A stretch of DNA of 64,000 nt, taken from positions 186,001 to 250,000 of the forward strand of contig JAWLHK010000004.1 in NCBI GenBank assembly GCA_041690355.1. Direction: 5' to 3'. Source of the stretch: JAWLHK01 sp041690355 [NCBI: bacterium] (GTDB taxonomy: Bacteria > J088 > JAWLBW01). Of this stretch, positions 17,651-24,747 are shown one piece after another; position 1 is the stretch's first letter; every line of letters starts with the position of its first letter. The translations under genes were made by a program, and so were the position numbers. Below the pieces are notes generated by a model. It had not been told where the DNA came from and ran no database searches. It worked only from the letters and a program-made list of their open reading frames with translations.

Positions 17651-18990
17651 GGAAACTCGGGGTCGACGACGTAGTCGAAATAGAGGCGCCGGCTCCAGTA
17701 CTCACGGTAGGCCACGGCGGGCACGGGGCGGGGCGTCGTGGCGGTCAGGGCGATCTTGACGTACCAGCCCGACGAGTCGAGCGTGGCCGCGAATTCGCGC
17801 TGCCAGGTTCCGTCGCGGCGCAGGCGGGCGATCTTGGCGGCGCCGTTCGAGGCGTCGAGATAGGCGATGTAGGGAAGCCGGTTGGCATCGAGGACGAGCG
17901 ACGTGAACGTGCCCGCCTTGCCCCGGTCGACCGTCTCGAGCGTCCAGGACGAGCCGTCGTAATGCCCGTACCGCAGGCTGTCTTCGGTGCGGTTGTAATA
18001 GGAGACGTGCAGATTGCCGAGGTCGTCGGCGGCGATGGACGAAAACTCGCCGACATCCTTATAGTTCAGCTCGACGAGCGGATTGTCGTCGACGAAGACG
18101 ATCTGCCAGGTGTCGCTGTCGGGAAGATACTGCGCCACCTTGAGATCGCCGCTGTTCGCGTCCCGGTAGGAGATGACCGGCGCGCCGTCGGGAAGGAGCG
18201 CGATGCTGGTCTCCTTGAAGATCACGCCGCTGCCGTACGAGCGGCCTTCGACTTCGGAGAAGCCTGCATCCACGAGCACCGGGAGCGAGACGTCGTTGTT
18301 CTGCACATCCCACCGCAGGTAGTAGAGGTCGTAGCTGGTCACGTCCAGGTAGGCGATGTGAACGAGCGCCCGGGCTTCTCCTTCGACGTCGCGGTTGTCG
18401 ACCACCAGGCTGACGTACTGCCCGCGATCGACAGAGCCCTGGGTATCGATCGGATCCAGGTAGCGGGTCTTCCACTTGCCTTCGGCGTCGACGAAGGCGC
18501 CTTTCAGGCTGCGCTGCCCTCCGTGATAATAGGCGATGACCGGCTGCGCATTCTGGGCGTCGCCGACGAGGCCGACCGCGGTGAAGCGCCCGGCGTCGCC
18601 CGTGCGATCGACGTTCTCGACGATCCACTTGCCGGTCTGCGGGTGCAGGGTCGCGTAGCGAAGGTCGCCGTTGGTCGCCTCGTAGTAAGAAAGATGCGGG
18701 CGGTCGTCGGCCCCGAGCAACATCGAGAGTCCGATGCCGACATCGCCGCCGGCGTCGACCAGGTTGCCGACCGTAAGGGGCAGACCGGGTTCGTCAGACT
18801 GCGCTCCCGCGGGGCAGATGCCCCCCTCGAGCGGCGCGTCTCCCGTCGAGTCGCAGACGCAGACGCCGTCTTTGTCATGCTGACCCGCCGGGCAGTCGTC
18901 GGCGCCGCAGCCGGCGAGCGCGAAGAGGCCCAGCAGCAGAGCGGCGTTAAAACCCGCCCGACATCGCGAAGAAGGCGCTGAGTTTTTCAT
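17647..18990 (-). CDS. Lipoprotein with Cys-rich head and propeller-like repeats
   Basis: A 447-residue predicted lipoprotein: signal peptide with lipobox LAGC, then a Cys-rich head ([15 protein letters not shown]). Repeated units follow with the pattern PxIAYYxxxxxxLxxAxxxxGxW (for example [45 protein letters not shown]), which suggest a beta-propeller. The residue after the lipid-bearing cysteine is Gly, favouring the outer membrane. The start lies 44 bases inside the upstream cyclic-nucleotide-binding gene; GGGAG ahead of the ATG supports it. Function is unknown; surface recognition is a guess. Confidence 0.7.
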   Translation of the reverse strand: MKNSAPSSRCRAGFNAALLLGLFALAGCGADDCPAGQHDKDGVCVCDSTGDAPLEGGICPAGAQSDEPGLPLTVGNLVDAGGDVGIGLSMLLGADDRPHLSYYEATNGDLRYATLHPQTGKWIVENVDRTGDAGRFTAVGLVGDAQNAQPVIAYYHGGQRSLKGAFVDAEGKWKTRYLDPIDTQGSVDRGQYVSLVVDNRDVEGEARALVHIAYLDVTSYDLYYLRWDVQNNDVSLPVLVDAGFSEVEGRSYGSGVIFKETSIALLPDGAPVISYRDANSGDLKVAQYLPDSDTWQIVFVDDNPLVELNYKDVGEFSSIAADDLGNLHVSYYNRTEDSLRYGHYDGSSWTLETVDRGKAGTFTSLVLDANRLPYIAYLDASNGAAKIARLRRDGTWQREFAATLDSSGWYVKIALTATTPRPVPAVAYREYWSRRLYFDYVVDPEFP

Positions 18991-19420
18991 TGGTCTCCCG
19001 CAGGCGGCTCGACAGCGTGCGAACGAACTGCCAGAGGATGGTGTGGGCGAGATCCTTGTTCAGAAAGAGCAGGCTCTCGAATTTGTCCTTCTTGATGGAG
19101 AGCAGGCGCGCCGCACCCTCGTGGGCGACGGCGTCGGCAGAGCGCTCGATGTCTTCGACCAGGGCCATCTCGCCGAAGAAATCGCCGGTCGCCAGAATGG
19201 CGAGCGCCTCTTTTCCGATCCCCTTGATGCTCTTCTGAATGCGCACGCGACCGTCGACGATGAGGTACATGCGATCGCCGGCATCCCCCTCCTTGACGAT
19301 GACGGCTTCGTTTTCGAAGCTCTCTTCTTCGCAGATGGTCAGGATCTGTTCAAGCTCCTTGCCCGTCAGATCGGAAAAGAGATAGACCTTCTTGAGCAGA
19401 TCGGTGGTGACGCCGGCCAT
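18947..19420 (-). CDS. Cyclic nucleotide-binding (Crp-like) domain protein
   Basis: A 157-residue stand-alone cNMP-binding domain. The beta-roll is seen in IVKEGDAGDRMYLIVDGRVRI, and the phosphate-binding cassette as GDFFGEMALVEDIERSADAV: the FGEMAL plus Arg-Ser pair is the canonical cAMP/cGMP contact. There is no helix-turn-helix, so it is not a Crp transcription factor; it could regulate a partner protein by binding. It opens a three-gene minus operon with the lipoprotein and rfaE2, overlapping the former by 44 bases. Confidence 0.85.
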   Translation of the reverse strand: MAGVTTDLLKKVYLFSDLTGKELEQILTICEEESFENEAVIVKEGDAGDRMYLIVDGRVRIQKSIKGIGKEALAILATGDFFGEMALVEDIERSADAVAHEGAARLLSIKKDKFESLLFLNKDLAHTILWQFVRTLSSRLRETNEKLSAFFAMSGGF

Positions 19421-19446
19421 TCCTGCACCCCTTTCGTGGTGAGAGG

Positions 19447-19476
19447 ATCATAGCAGACGGCACGGGCAGGAGGCAA
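19447..19476 (-). promoter_or_regulatory. Probable promoter of the cNMP-lipoprotein-rfaE2 operon
   Basis: On the minus strand TTGCCT (plus 19471-19476) and TATGAT (plus 19447-19452) are separated by 18 bases. The -10 box matches five of six consensus positions. Transcription would start near 19440, about 20 bases before ATG 19420. Confidence 0.55.
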
Positions 19477-19492
19477 AAAGGACGCCGCCATT

Positions 19493-20446
19493 TCAGTCGA
19501 CGGGCGGGGTGTCGGACAGACCGTCGAGATAGCGTTCGGCGTCGATCGCCGCCATGCAGCCGCTGCCCGCGGCGGTAATTGCCTGACGGTATTTGTGATC
19601 CTGTACGTCGCCGGCGGCGAAAACACCCGGGACGCTCGTATGCGTGCCGTCCTGCGTCAGCAGGTAACCCTGCTCATCCATGGCGAGCTGCCCCTTGAAG
19701 ATGGCGGTATTGGGCGTGTGGCCGATGGCAACGAAGACGCCGTCGAGGGCGATGTCGCTGACGGCGTCGGTCTCGACGTTGCGCACGCGTACGCCGGTCA
19801 CGCCGGTGCCCTCCCGATCGCCCAGAACCTCGTCGATGACCGAGTTGAGCTGGAACTCGATACGGGGGTTCGCCTGGGCGCGGTCCTGCATGATCTTGCT
19901 GGCGCGCATGCGGTCGCGGCGATGGATGATGACGACGTCGGCGAATTTGGTCAGAAAGTTTGCTTCTTCCATGGCGCTGTCGCCGCCGCCGACGACTGCC
20001 ACTTTCTTGCCTCGGAAAAAGGCGCCGTCACAGGTCGCGCAGGTCGAAACGCCGTAGCCCATGAGCCGCTTTTCAGACTCGAGTCCGAGCAGGCGGGCCG
20101 AAGCGCCGCTCGCAATGATCAGGGCGCGGCACTCGAAGACGTCGCCGTCGCCGTAGACGCGCTGGGTGCCGTTCGGGGTGAGCTCGACCTTCTCGACCGA
20201 ACGGACCATGAGCTTCGCGCCGAAGCGCTCGGCCTGCTTGCGCATCTCTTCCATGAGCGCCGGGCCCATGATGCCGTCGGCAAAGCCCGGAAAGTTCTCC
20301 ACATCGGTCGTCGTCGTCAGCTGTCCGCCGGGCTGAATGCCTTCGAGCACGATTACGTTCAGGTTGGCGCGCGCGGTGTAAACGGCCGAGGTGAGGCCGG
20401 CCGGGCCGGAACCGATGATGAGCACGTCGCTTTGGTGCAGGGCCAT
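19493..20446 (-). CDS. trxB: Thioredoxin reductase
   Basis: This 317-residue flavoprotein is the length expected for low-molecular-weight TrxB. It has the FAD loop GSGPAG (residues 12-17), GGQLTTTTDVENFPGF, the redox pair C136-A-T-C139 in STCATCDGAFF, the NADPH loop VGGGDSAMEEA, and the C-terminal FAAGDVQDHKYRQAITA. It transfers NADPH electrons to thioredoxin. Thioredoxin would in turn regenerate the arsenate reductase domain encoded at 29647-30927, though the two are not in one operon. GAGGT upstream of ATG 20446 is a good ribosome binding site. Confidence 0.95.
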   Translation of the reverse strand: MALHQSDVLIIGSGPAGLTSAVYTARANLNVIVLEGIQPGGQLTTTTDVENFPGFADGIMGPALMEEMRKQAERFGAKLMVRSVEKVELTPNGTQRVYGDGDVFECRALIIASGASARLLGLESEKRLMGYGVSTCATCDGAFFRGKKVAVVGGGDSAMEEANFLTKFADVVIIHRRDRMRASKIMQDRAQANPRIEFQLNSVIDEVLGDREGTGVTGVRVRNVETDAVSDIALDGVFVAIGHTPNTAIFKGQLAMDEQGYLLTQDGTHTSVPGVFAAGDVQDHKYRQAITAAGSGCMAAIDAERYLDGLSDTPPVD

Positions 20447-20470
20447 GAACTACCTCTGGGGAAAAACCAT

Positions 20471-20476
20471 ATTATA
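20471..20476 (-). promoter_or_regulatory. Possible -10 box for trxB
   Basis: A perfect TATAAT reads on the minus strand about 24 bases upstream of the trxB start. No convincing -35 hexamer lies 16-18 bases further upstream, so the assignment rests on the -10 alone. Confidence 0.4.
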
Positions 20477-20577
20477 CAGGGTCCGGACCGCGCCCGCAGT
20501 CCTCTGTGTCCGGGGATTTTCGGCAGGACTGCGGCGGGCGGCCATCCCCTCCTGCACGGGCCGCCGCAGAACGGGGC

Positions 20578-20607
20578 TTGACGCACCGGGCGCGGGCCGG
20601 ATACCAT
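20578..20607 (+). promoter_or_regulatory. Promoter of the 39-residue basic protein gene
   Basis: TTGACG (20578-20583) and TACCAT (20602-20607) are spaced 18 bases apart. Transcription would start near 20614, leaving a leader of about 20 bases that contains the GGAG ribosome binding site at 20621-20624. The independent promoter is a main reason for believing the tiny gene is real. Confidence 0.6.
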
Positions 20608-20634
20608 TAAGGAATTTTTCGGAGATAGATATCC

Positions 20635-20754
20635 ATGGGTAACTCCCGCAACAAACGAGCCAGTGTCCTGCATGCCCGCCGCAAGCGCCGCGAAGAACGA
20701 CTGAAAGAGCGCGTGCGCGAAGCGAAGGCTGCGGCCGGCAAGAAGCGTAAGTAA
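20635..20754 (+). CDS. Very basic 39-residue protein
   Basis: I do not recognise a family. The product starts MGNSRNKRASVLHARRKRR and consists largely of Arg, Lys, Glu and Ala, with no Asp, Phe, Tyr or Trp. It should form one long charged helix, as nucleic-acid-binding or ribosome-associated small proteins do. Support for a real gene: ATG with GGAG ten bases upstream, its own promoter at 20578-20607, and a composition unlike random frames in this genome. Nothing else occupies the interval between trxB and the next lipoprotein. Confidence 0.6.
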   Translation: MGNSRNKRASVLHARRKRREERLKERVREAKAAAGKKRK

Positions 20755-20784
20755 CGCCGCCTTCTGTGTTTCCCTTATCCTGCC

Positions 20785-20813
20785 TTGTGGCATTCTGCTA
20801 CAGGGCATGATAA
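20785..20813 (+). promoter_or_regulatory. Weak candidate promoter for the small lipoprotein gene
   Basis: TTGTGG (20785-20790) is followed after 17 bases by TGATAA (20808-20813). The match is modest, but the spacing fits and the segment is AT-rich relative to the surroundings. It would give a leader of about 37 bases before ATG 20858. Confidence 0.35.
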
Positions 20814-20857
20814 CGTAAGCTATCTGTTCTACCAAGAACTGAGAAGGAGAGAAGTTC

Positions 20858-21061
20858 ATGTCATTCGCCCGCAAATTCACGTTCGGCGTCTTTGCCGCCA
20901 CCCTGCTTCTGACCGGTTGCGAGAAGAAGGAAGAAACGGCACCCGCCGTCGAAGCCCCCGCCCCCGAGCCCGAAGCTGCTCCCGCCCCCGCAGAAACGAC
21001 TGCGCCCGCGGCGGCAACGGCCGCGACCGCGCCGGCCGACGCGACGGCCCCGGCCCAGTAA
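20858..21061 (+). CDS. Small Ala/Pro-rich lipoprotein
   Basis: A 67-residue product with a classical lipoprotein signal (SFARKFTFGVFAATLL, lipobox LTGC), then EKKEE and a low-complexity tail of Ala, Pro, Glu and Thr. There is no folded domain. The mature part would be an extended, flexible chain of about 45 residues tethered to the membrane. AAGGAG upstream of the ATG is a strong ribosome binding site. The gene stands alone between a promoter and a strong terminator, so it is monocistronic and may be highly expressed. Function is unknown. Confidence 0.75.
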   Translation: MSFARKFTFGVFAATLLLTGCEKKEETAPAVEAPAPEPEAAPAPAETTAPAAATAATAPADATAPAQ

Positions 21062-21091
21062 GCTGCGGCTTCGCCAGGATCTTTGGAGAAG

Positions 21092-21118
21092 AGCCCCGGG
21101 TAAGCCGGGGCTTTTTTT
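21092..21118 (+). terminator. Rho-independent terminator after the small lipoprotein
   Basis: AGCCCCGG (21092-21099) pairs perfectly with CCGGGGCT (21105-21112) around a 5-base loop, followed by a run of seven T. It ends the monocistronic lipoprotein transcript. Confidence 0.9.
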
Positions 21119-21154
21119 CTACGTTTTCGCCTACTTGCGCCTTCTGTGAGGCGC

Positions 21155-21183
21155 TTGACAGCCTACAAGGCCGTTGTTAAGCT
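21155..21183 (+). promoter_or_regulatory. Promoter of the TPR-barrel/FecR/lipoprotein operon
   Basis: TTGACA (21155-21160) and TAAGCT (21178-21183) are separated by 17 bases. Transcription would start near 21190. That lies downstream of an in-frame GTG at 21184 and so supports ATG 21208 as the true start of the first gene. Confidence 0.75.
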
Positions 21184-21207
21184 GTGCGGTACTTTTCGGG
21201 TACCCAC

Positions 21208-22722
21208 ATGCCACGCATCCTCTTTCTTTCTCTGCTTCTCGTGCTCTCGGCGGCTCTGCCTGCGGGCGCCGACGAAGGGCAGTGGTTGATGGCCCAGGGG
21301 CAGCTGGCCCTCGGCGCCGGCGATCCCGCCCGTGCCTACACCATCTTCCAGGAAGGACGTCGACGGTTTCCCGACGACGCCCGCTTCGCGTATCTCGCCG
21401 CCATCGCCGCCGAACGCAGCGGTAACGCCGAAGAGGCGTTCGAGCTTCTCGCTGCGCTGCGATCTCAAGGCAAGACGGCGAGCCTCCCGACGCTCGGTCT
21501 CGATACGGGCCGCATTCTCTACCGGCTCGGGCGCTACGAAGAGGCCGAGAAGGAACTCAAGGCGTACGCGAGCCAGCGCCCCGATGACGCTCTCGGCTTC
21601 GTCTGGCTGGGCGAGACCTATCTCGCTCAGGGCAAAGACGAAGAAGCCTTCGGCATGTTCAACCGCGCAGGCAAACCCGCCCCCGAGCTCCAGCCGATCT
21701 ACCACTATACGCGCGGCTCGCGCATCTTTCTCAACAACCCCGACGAGGCGACGGCCGAGTTGAAGCAGGCCATCGAATCGGGCCGCCAGGGGCCGCTGGC
21801 GCCGCTCGCCGAGCAACTCATCGACCTCGCGGGCAAGAAGAGCGAGCTCGAGCGCTGGTACAACATCGATATTGCGACCGGTTTTCAGCAGGACACGAAC
21901 ATGCTGGCCCACACCGCGGGCGACAGCGAGCGCTTCAGCGGACAGCGCGTGTCGCTCGCCGGGAGCTTCTTCGCCCGGCCGCGTATCGGCGATCAATTCT
22001 TCCTGGGGGTGGGCGCGTTGCTGAACCAGTCGATTGCGCTCGAAGCCGAAGGCCGGACGGGTCCCGCCGAGACGGCCCTCTTCGATTCCGGCGGCTACTC
22101 GCTCATGCTCGACGGCAGCTACCTGATCTCCGGCGAGGCGAGCGCATGGGAACCGGGCCTCGAGTATGCGATTCGCTACGGCACGCTGGCCGGCGAAGCG
22201 CACTCGCTGACCCACAACGTCTATCCGCGCGTGACCTGGTATCACGGTCCGACCTCGGCCGCCAAGTTCTACGGCATCGTGCAGCGCGCCGACCTGAACG
22301 ACGTCGCACGCGTCGGGCCGCTCGATTCCCTGGAGTCGGGCATGACCCTGGGCGCCGGCGTCGCCGAGTACCTGGTGTTCGGCGGCCGGCTCGACGCGTT
22401 GACGATGTTCCTTGAATACGCCATGCACTCGGTCGACGATCCGGACGGCACGGCCTGGCAGGGTCCGCGGCTCGGGGTCAACGGCCGCAGCCGGCTGGTC
22501 GCCGATCTGTATGCGGAATACGGGGTGTTCGGCGCCTACCGGATCGTCGACGCCTCGCACGGGGGTTCGGCGCTCTACTCTCACGTCGACGCCGGCCTCG
22601 GCTACCTGCTCTTCAACCATCTGGAAGTCGACCTGAACCTGGGCTACAGCCGGTCGTTCGGCAACGACGAGAACGCGTATGACCGGATGCTGACCGGCGT
22701 CTACGTACGGGGGCTGTTCTGA
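21208..22722 (+). CDS. TPR plus outer-membrane beta-barrel protein (Slam-like layout)
   Basis: A 504-residue exported protein: signal peptide (MPRILFLSLLLVL... ending ...AGA), a TPR-like helical half (about residues 22-215), then a barrel half from about residue 222 (IATGFQQDTNMLAHT) ending in Phe, as barrel proteins do. This order, periplasmic TPR followed by a C-terminal barrel, is that of Slam proteins, which move lipoproteins to the cell surface, but I cannot confirm the DUF560 barrel by eye. It overlaps the FecR gene by one base, and a lipoprotein gene follows, the usual company of a Slam. Confidence 0.65.
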   Translation: MPRILFLSLLLVLSAALPAGADEGQWLMAQGQLALGAGDPARAYTIFQEGRRRFPDDARFAYLAAIAAERSGNAEEAFELLAALRSQGKTASLPTLGLDTGRILYRLGRYEEAEKELKAYASQRPDDALGFVWLGETYLAQGKDEEAFGMFNRAGKPAPELQPIYHYTRGSRIFLNNPDEATAELKQAIESGRQGPLAPLAEQLIDLAGKKSELERWYNIDIATGFQQDTNMLAHTAGDSERFSGQRVSLAGSFFARPRIGDQFFLGVGALLNQSIALEAEGRTGPAETALFDSGGYSLMLDGSYLISGEASAWEPGLEYAIRYGTLAGEAHSLTHNVYPRVTWYHGPTSAAKFYGIVQRADLNDVARVGPLDSLESGMTLGAGVAEYLVFGGRLDALTMFLEYAMHSVDDPDGTAWQGPRLGVNGRSRLVADLYAEYGVFGAYRIVDASHGGSALYSHVDAGLGYLLFNHLEVDLNLGYSRSFGNDENAYDRMLTGVYVRGLF

Positions 22723-23582
22723 TGAAACTCGCGACCCTTCTTTCGGCGGCTTCGCTGCTGCTTGCTTCTGCGGCTCCGGCCACGGCCAACCCCATCGGCA
22801 CCATCGTGTCAGGGCGGGCCGGCGTACTCATCAACCGCGGCCAGGATCAGGTTCCCCCGAACCCGGGCGTCCGGCTCGAAGCCGGCGATGTCGTGAAGTG
22901 CCTCGGGCGCACCACCCTCAAAGCCTTCGTCGGCGATGCCCTCGTCGTGTTCGGCCCCCTTTCGGTGACCAGAATCGTCTCGGCCGCGCCGCTGACGCTG
23001 GAGCTCGAAAAGGGGAGCCTGCGGGTCATGACCGATCCGGCCAAGGCGGCGGTCCCCTTCCGCATTCAGACGGCGGCCTCGATGGCGGGCACCGATACCC
23101 GCGCCGACATCTATATGCGCTACAATGCTTCGAGCGAATTTACCGAGATCGCGCTGATTGACGGTACCGCCGGCGCGGCCAACCGCAAAGGCATGCAGGC
23201 CTCGGTCGACCTGAAGGCGCGCGAGAGCACGCTGCTTTCGCCCGATTCGCCGCCCACGCAGCCGTCCTTGATGACCGCTCAGGACATCGGCGCCTACACG
23301 CGCGATCTGGATTCGGTCGACGCCCCGTACCCGAACGGCGACGTCTATGCGGCGCTTGAGCCGATCGTGAAGCGCGTGAGCGCATCCTACGAACAGCTGC
23401 GGCGGAGTTTCGCGCGGCCGTCCCTGCCGGCCAACGCCCCGTTTCGCACCTACGACACGCAGCGCCCCTTTCAGACGACGCTCGGGTTCGATCAGCCCGG
23501 ATTTTCCGTGGCCCCCGGCGATGCCGACGTCACCCTGCAGTGGCGCCTCGAACGTGAACCGCGCCTGACCCGAGACGAGTAA
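22722..23582 (+). CDS. Exported FecR-domain protein
   Basis: A 286-residue protein with a signal peptide (cleavage near ATA-NP) and a FecR-type beta domain at about 25-165 (GTIVSGRAGVLINRG ... MAGTDTRADIYM ... EIALIDGTAG). The remaining C-terminal part is low in recognisable features. Unlike classical FecR it has no cytoplasmic anti-sigma segment or transmembrane helix, so it is a free periplasmic or surface FecR protein. ATG 22722 shares one base with the preceding stop. Confidence 0.78.
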   Translation: MKLATLLSAASLLLASAAPATANPIGTIVSGRAGVLINRGQDQVPPNPGVRLEAGDVVKCLGRTTLKAFVGDALVVFGPLSVTRIVSAAPLTLELEKGSLRVMTDPAKAAVPFRIQTAASMAGTDTRADIYMRYNASSEFTEIALIDGTAGAANRKGMQASVDLKARESTLLSPDSPPTQPSLMTAQDIGAYTRDLDSVDAPYPNGDVYAALEPIVKRVSASYEQLRRSFARPSLPANAPFRTYDTQRPFQTTLGFDQPGFSVAPGDADVTLQWRLEREPRLTRDE

Positions 23583-23585
23583 GCC

Positions 23586-24446
23586 ATGCGTACGCTACGC
23601 CGTTCTGCCGCCGTATTTCTGCTGACCGCCCTTGGCGCCTGTGCCCCGGCCGCCGATCCAGGCCCCGACGCCGCCCGTCTCGCCGTCGAGCTGGTCATCC
23701 CGGCGCCCGAGTACCGGGGCTATGCCCTCGATACGACGGCCGAGCTCGCGAAGCTCACCCCCCGGCAGCTCGTCGTCATGATCTGCGAAGATGTGACGGG
23801 ATTCACCGACGTCCCGTGCAACCGCAAGGAGCCCGCCAGCTACAACGCCCTGAAGACCTTCAACATCGAGGGGCTTTCAGAGGGAACCGAAACGCTCAAG
23901 GCGCCGCCGGGCACCAAGCAGGTGATTTTCGCGCAGGGGCTGAACAACGACATCGTGACCTATCAGGGTTACGTGACCATGCCGGTCATCCTGCCGCGAG
24001 GCGTCTATCCGGTCACCCTGGTCATGACGCAGACCGACTTTGCCGAGCTGCCCCCGCCGGCGGCGCCGGTCATTACGCAGCCCAGCGGCGAGCGGGCCGA
24101 GATCGCCTTCGTCGACACAAGCCCCGCCGACGGCGTGGCCGACCAGACGACCTACGAGTTCAAGGGAACCCGGGAGTCGGGCACCTTTCTGCGCGTGCGG
24201 GCCGACGCCGGGTTTCTGGGCAGCCCGCGCCGCGACTTCAGCGGCAACGACAACCCGTCGCTCTACACCGAGACTGACGACGGCAACACGGTCACGTGGA
24301 GCCTCAAGGTACCGATTACGTCGAGCATGCAGCGCGGAAAGCGGTATGTCTTCACGTTCGACGTGGCCCGCAACGGGCGCAACGACTACAGCCCTGAAGT
24401 GACCCGCTATCTCAGCCTTTGTACGTCGGGGTTCTGCCCCCAGTAA
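23586..24446 (+). CDS. Lipoprotein, third gene of the TPR-barrel operon
   Basis: A 286-residue predicted lipoprotein (lipobox LGAC, Ala after the cysteine). The mature part is beta-rich with a Pro-rich junction (ELPPPAAPVITQP) dividing two domains; the second resembles an Ig/fibronectin-like fold (EIAFVDTSPADG ... YVFTFDVARNGRNDYS). It contains a further Cys pair near the end (CTSGFC). It lies three bases after the FecR stop, so it belongs to the same operon. By position it is the natural candidate client of the barrel protein. Confidence 0.65.
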   Translation: MRTLRRSAAVFLLTALGACAPAADPGPDAARLAVELVIPAPEYRGYALDTTAELAKLTPRQLVVMICEDVTGFTDVPCNRKEPASYNALKTFNIEGLSEGTETLKAPPGTKQVIFAQGLNNDIVTYQGYVTMPVILPRGVYPVTLVMTQTDFAELPPPAAPVITQPSGERAEIAFVDTSPADGVADQTTYEFKGTRESGTFLRVRADAGFLGSPRRDFSGNDNPSLYTETDDGNTVTWSLKVPITSSMQRGKRYVFTFDVARNGRNDYSPEVTRYLSLCTSGFCPQ

Positions 24447-24452
24447 GCGCTT

Positions 24453-24471
24453 GCCCCGTTCAGGGGCTTTT
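24453..24471 (+). terminator. Short terminator-like hairpin after the lipoprotein operon
   Basis: GCCCC (24453-24457) pairs with GGGGC (24463-24467) around GTTCA and is followed by four T. The stem is only five pairs, so termination may be partial and allow some read-through into the 33-residue reading frame. Confidence 0.5.
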
Positions 24472-24500
24472 GCTACCGTGGAGTTCCGGAGGCCTCGTCC

Positions 24501-24602
24501 ATGATCGCCCGTTTTCTGATCGTCATTCTTCTCGGCGGCTTCGTCGAACGTGTCGCGCGCTTCTTCGTGTTCATGGAGAAGCGGGCCCGCAAACTCCCCT
24601 GA
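24501..24602 (+). CDS. Possible 33-residue membrane peptide
   Basis: MIARFLIVILLGGFVERV begins a 33-residue peptide with one hydrophobic helix and a basic tail (EKRARKLP). GGAGG at 24488-24492 lies eight bases upstream of the ATG, a strong ribosome binding site for such a short frame. It sits between a weak terminator and a perfect 16-base palindrome. It may be a small membrane protein; without homologues the call is tentative. Confidence 0.4.
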   Translation: MIARFLIVILLGGFVERVARFFVFMEKRARKLP

Positions 24603-24604
24603 GG

Positions 24605-24620
24605 CGTCCCGGCCGGGACG
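24605..24620. repeat. Perfect 16-base palindrome
   Basis: CGTCCCGGCCGGGACG reads identically on both strands with no spacer, starting three bases after the stop of the small membrane peptide. It could be an operator, a restriction-modification-type site, or part of a termination structure. There is no T-run after it. Confidence 0.6.
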
Positions 24621-24747
24621 TCCTGTTGCATACATCTCCGTGAACGGGCCTGTCAAGGGCCTGGCGGTCGCTCGGTAAGCGGTTTGCCGATCCTTCGCAG
24701 TTGAAGGCTAGCCTGAGGGTAGCGTGTCCCTCGGGAAAGGAGTCACT

